Shown piece by piece: positions 12,744-15,323 of a stretch of DNA of 15,323 bases. The DNA is taken from NCBI GenBank assembly GCA_036524155.1, contig DATDCV010000697.1, positions 1 to 15,323 on the forward strand, in the 5' to 3' direction. Below the pieces are notes generated by a model. The model saw only the letters and a program-made list of their open reading frames with translations, did no database searches and had not been told where the DNA came from. Positions within the stretch are counted from its first letter, which is position 1. Each line of letters starts with the position of its first letter. The position numbers were made by a program, and so were the translations under genes. The stretch is from DATDCV01 sp036524155 (GTDB taxonomy: Bacteria; Verrucomicrobiota; Verrucomicrobiia; Limisphaerales; UBA8199).

Positions 12744-14000
12744 ATGAAGTTTGAGAAATGGACAATTGCTCTGGCCGCCCTTGGGGTGATCAGCCTGGCG
12801 TCCGCTGCCAAAGCCGAGGAAAAAACCAGCTCGGTGATGACCGCGCTCTCGTCGACGACCTTGAGCGGTTATGTCGATACGTCGGCGCAATGGAATTTTG
12901 GCACTGGCAACGCCAACTTACCGCCCTACAAATTCAACGGGGCGAGCAAGGCCGACGGTTTCAACCTGAATGTCATCCAGTTGAGAATTGAAAAACCGCT
13001 GGACGAAGCCGAGTGGGCTGCCGGCTACCGGGTCGACTTATGGGCCGGTCCCGATGCGAATACGCTGGGTACCCAATCCATCTTTGGTAACAACAGCCAG
13101 GCTTCACAGGGCGATTTCGCGCTCCGCCAGGCCTATGTCGCGCTGCGGACGCCCGTCGGGAACGGGATCGACTGGAAAATGGGCGTGTTCGACAGCATCA
13201 TCGGTTATGAGTCGGTCGAGTCCCCCAATGACCCGAACTACACGAGGTCATACGGACACTCCATCGAGCCCCAAACCCACACTGGCTTGCTGGCCAGCTA
13301 CCGATTCAACGACTTGCTGAGCGCCTCGGCGGGCATCGCCAACACGGTTGGACCAGCCATCAATAGCCGTGCATTCGCTCCTGTCGAGACTGACAACTCC
13401 TACGCCGAGTCCTACAAGACCTACATGGGCTCGATCGCCATCACTGCGCCGGATTCCATGGGATTCCTTGCGGGCTCGACCCTCTACGCGGGAGTCGTCA
13501 ATGGTTTCAACAATAATGCGGGAGGCTCCGGCCGCGCGATGCCGACCCTGAACGCGTATGTGGGTGCCACCGTCGCTACGCCCGTTACAGGCTTGCGCGT
13601 GGGCGCTGCCTGGGACTTGCTGAACATCAACACCAAACCGAACGGGCCCGACTCGAAGCTTGAGGCCGACATCTGGTCCATCGCCGGCTATGCTTCTTAC
13701 CAGGCGACCGAGAAACTCAGCTTCCACGGTCGTGTGGAGTATGTCACCGGCGACGTCGACGAGACCACGGGCGTATTCCTCCCACCCAACCAGCAAACGC
13801 CTCTGTTCTCTCTCTTCCAGGACAACATCTTTGCAGTGACGGCGACTGCCCAGTACGACCTGTGGAAGAACGTGGTCAGCCGGCTTGAGTTTCGATGGGA
13901 CCGCGCCGAGCACGGCAAGCTTTTTGGTGGAACAAGCACAGGCGATCCCACCCGGGAAAATGCCTTCATGCTGGGCGCGAACATTATCTACAAGTTCTAA
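12744..14000 (+). CDS. Outer-membrane beta-barrel porin (OmpL-like, BBP2-type)
   Basis: The product has 418 residues from the ATG behind a strong Shine-Dalgarno. Residues 1-24 form a signal peptide (MKFEKWTIALAALGVISLAS, cut after AKA). The mature protein starts with a TTLSGYVDTSAQWNFGTGN segment typical of the abundant Verrucomicrobial porins placed in the putative beta-barrel porin-2 family. Alternating aromatic and small residues run throughout, and the last residue is Phe (ANIIYKF), the usual signal for outer-membrane insertion. It should form a general or substrate-selective pore; the substrate is unknown. Its own promoter, a strong ribosome binding site and a terminator point to high expression as a single-gene unit. 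The GH9 gene lies downstream, but the terminator between them argues against one operon. Confidence 0.85.
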   Translation: MKFEKWTIALAALGVISLASAAKAEEKTSSVMTALSSTTLSGYVDTSAQWNFGTGNANLPPYKFNGASKADGFNLNVIQLRIEKPLDEAEWAAGYRVDLWAGPDANTLGTQSIFGNNSQASQGDFALRQAYVALRTPVGNGIDWKMGVFDSIIGYESVESPNDPNYTRSYGHSIEPQTHTGLLASYRFNDLLSASAGIANTVGPAINSRAFAPVETDNSYAESYKTYMGSIAITAPDSMGFLAGSTLYAGVVNGFNNNAGGSGRAMPTLNAYVGATVATPVTGLRVGAAWDLLNINTKPNGPDSKLEADIWSIAGYASYQATEKLSFHGRVEYVTGDVDETTGVFLPPNQQTPLFSLFQDNIFAVTATAQYDLWKNVVSRLEFRWDRAEHGKLFGGTSTGDPTRENAFMLGANIIYKF

Positions 14001-14022
14001 GCCCGCCTGAAACAATCACCCA

Positions 14023-14053
14023 CCCTTCCTGGTTCCTCCGGGAGGGGTTTTTT
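14023..14053 (+). terminator. Rho-independent terminator of the porin gene
   Basis: CCCTTCC (14023-14029) pairs with GGAGGGG (14041-14047), 7 bp with one G-T wobble, and is followed at once by six T (14048-14053). It lies 22 bp after the porin stop codon and precedes the GH9 gene start by about 100 bp. Confidence 0.8.
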
Positions 14054-14150
14054 GTTGCCTTGGTCCGATAGAGCACGGTCAGGACCTGTGGTCATTTCCG
14101 GCCTGCAATCCGGATGGCGGAATCTCTATGCTACGACTACAATCGCCACC

Positions 14151-15323
14151 ATGAGCGCTACGCGCAGACAAGGCCTTTGGGTCTTCCTGATGCTGACGAC
14201 CTTGTCCGGATATTCCGCGGAGGTCTTTATTCGCGCCAACCAACTTGGCTATCGGCCGCCAGCGCTCAAGATCGCTATCGCCTTTTCCACGACGCCTTTG
14301 CCCCGAGAGTTCGTTTTGACCGGCACAAATTCCGTTCAGCCATTGTTCAAGGGCAAGCTCAAGCCGATCAATCGAGTGCGATGGGGCCAGTTCGATCACC
14401 ATGGAGAGTTGAACTTCAGCGCCTGGAACAGGCCGGGCACATACAAACTCCGGGTTGGTGACGGAGAATGTTGGCCGTTTGTGATCGACGAGCATGCCAA
14501 TGACGAGCTACCGGACCAACTGCTCGAGTTCATGCGCGAGCAGCGGTGCGGATACAACCCCTGGCTCGACGCCGTATGCCATTCCTCCGACGGCCGGACT
14601 GCCTACGGGCCGCTTTCCGCCGGTTCCTTTATTGATGCGCGCGGCGGATGGCATGACGCCGCCGATTTGCTCAAGTACCTCCTCACCTCCGGCAACGCAA
14701 CCGCGCAGATGCTGCTCGCGTTTGAGCTAAGGCCCAAAGCCCAAGTCCCAAGTCCCGAGTCTAAAGTCGAGAGTTCAAAAACTGCACGCGAGGACCCGGA
14801 GTTCAAAAAGGAGGGTTTCCCTGCACAAGGGCTGTTCGCGGACGAGGTGGATAGCGCCGGCAAGCCGGGAGGCAACGGTGTGCCGGACGTGCTGGACGAG
14901 GCGCGCTGGGGCCTGGAGTGGATGTTAAAGCTGCATCCGGCGCCCGATCAACTTTATCATCAGGTCGCGGATGACCGTGACCACATCGGCCGCCGGTTAC
15001 CCCAAAACGACACCGCCGATTATGGCTGGGGCAAAGGTGGCGCGCGTGTTGTTTACTGTGCGGACGGCCAACCGCAAGGTCTGCAGCAGTACCAGAGCGC
15101 ATCCACCGGGATTGCGAACCTGGCGGGAAGGTATGCGGCCGCGATGGGGCTGGCCTATCAGGTGTTGAGCGACGATCCCCGCCAACGCGACTTTGCCAGG
15201 CGCTGTCTGCGGGCCGGCGAAGAGGTTTATGCGCTGGGCCGGGCGAAAGAAGGCGTTCAGCAGGGAAACTCGTATCGGGCCCCGTATCGTTACGAGGAGA
15301 CAACCTGGGCCGATGACATGGAA
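14151..15323 (+). CDS. Glycoside hydrolase family 9 protein (cellulase type), 3' end outside the window
   Basis: The frame is open from ATG 14151 to the right edge, 391 residues. Residues 1-23 look like a signal peptide (LWVFLMLTTLSGYSA, cut before EVFIR). An N-terminal Ig-like domain (about 24-112) begins with ANQLGYRPPALK, as in CelD_N domains. The GH9 catalytic (alpha/alpha)6 domain starts near 127. GGWHDAADLLKYL (165-177) is the family motif, with Asp169 and Asp172 as the likely base pair, and GNGVPDVLDEARWGLEWMLK (241-260) is the next signature. The catalytic acid Glu lies in the missing part. GH9 enzymes mostly cut beta-1,4-glucans. A polar insert at about 194-222 comes from heptamer-repeat DNA. 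No clear Shine-Dalgarno precedes the ATG; no earlier start in this frame fits the signal peptide better. Confidence 0.9.
   Translation, partial: MSATRRQGLWVFLMLTTLSGYSAEVFIRANQLGYRPPALKIAIAFSTTPLPREFVLTGTNSVQPLFKGKLKPINRVRWGQFDHHGELNFSAWNRPGTYKLRVGDGECWPFVIDEHANDELPDQLLEFMREQRCGYNPWLDAVCHSSDGRTAYGPLSAGSFIDARGGWHDAADLLKYLLTSGNATAQMLLAFELRPKAQVPSPESKVESSKTAREDPEFKKEGFPAQGLFADEVDSAGKPGGNGVPDVLDEARWGLEWMLKLHPAPDQLYHQVADDRDHIGRRLPQNDTADYGWGKGGARVVYCADGQPQGLQQYQSASTGIANLAGRYAAAMGLAYQVLSDDPRQRDFARRCLRAGEEVYALGRAKEGVQQGNSYRAPYRYEETTWADDME
14733..14781 (+). repeat. Seven degenerate tandem heptamers inside the GH9 coding sequence
   Basis: The run reads CCCAAAG, CCCAAGT, CCCAAGT, CCCGAGT, CTAAAGT, CGAGAGT, TCAAAAA, in exact 7-bp register. 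It encodes a polar, low-complexity stretch between two conserved GH9 segments. An 11-bp direct repeat, GAGTTCAAAAA, sits at 14771-14781 and 14799-14809. Because 7 is not a multiple of 3, each unit is read in a different frame, so the DNA and not the peptide is what repeats. Confidence 0.7.

Noticed and set aside
14114..14730. Short plus-strand frames (115 and 78 residues) at the start of the GH9 region
   Set aside because: They overlap the GH9 frame in other phases; only the frame from 14151 carries the signal peptide and GH9 motifs and stays open to the window edge.

Overview
The window looks like a GC-rich chromosomal stretch of a Verrucomicrobiota bacterium, probably of the Limisphaerales/Pedosphaera type. 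This is an inference from gene content: a beta-barrel porin of the OmpL-like type, a PQQ-like propeller protein with a WPQFRGP motif, a Deg9-like protease, large secreted glycoside hydrolases, weak or absent Shine-Dalgarno sites, and intergenic spaces full of nested palindromes. There is no rRNA, tRNA, CRISPR array or intact transposase.

Layout. Positions 1-140 hold the C-terminus of an unidentified protein. Positions 141-1140 carry no intact gene. They contain two inverted copies of a hairpin module, the tail of an antitoxin of the addiction-module type, and a ParE/RelE-like toxin gene that appears to be split by a 92-bp nested palindrome. A secreted Deg9-like serine protease (1141-2679, +) then converges on gcvP (2689-5667, -). 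Upstream of gcvP lies a second palindromic element with perfect 32-bp arms, and then a large secreted protein of uncertain function, probably a glycoside-hydrolase-like TIM barrel (5906-7669, -). Positions 7670-8149 hold nothing I can assign. A 38-residue lipoprotein (8150-8266, -) diverges from a YqgE/AlgH protein (8323-8883, +). A divergent receiver-like protein (9077-9544, +) and a membrane-anchored PQQ-type propeller protein (9679-11103, +) follow. The propeller gene overlaps the 3' end of a convergent pilC/gspF-type gene by 17 bp (11087-12298, -). A porin with its own promoter, Shine-Dalgarno and terminator (12744-14000, +) precedes a GH9 cellulase-family gene that runs off the right edge (14151-15323, +).

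How the genes fit together. This is a mixed chromosomal neighbourhood rather than one operon. The unifying theme is the cell envelope and polysaccharide use: porin, GH9, the GH-like protein, a periplasmic protease, a small lipoprotein, the propeller protein and the PilC-type inner-membrane platform. GcvP is the only clear housekeeping enzyme, and no gcvT or gcvH is seen beside it.

The most unusual material is the repeat DNA. It includes a palindromic element that appears to have landed inside a toxin gene, a second element of similar architecture upstream of gcvP, and a run of degenerate 7-bp repeats read through inside the GH9 catalytic domain.
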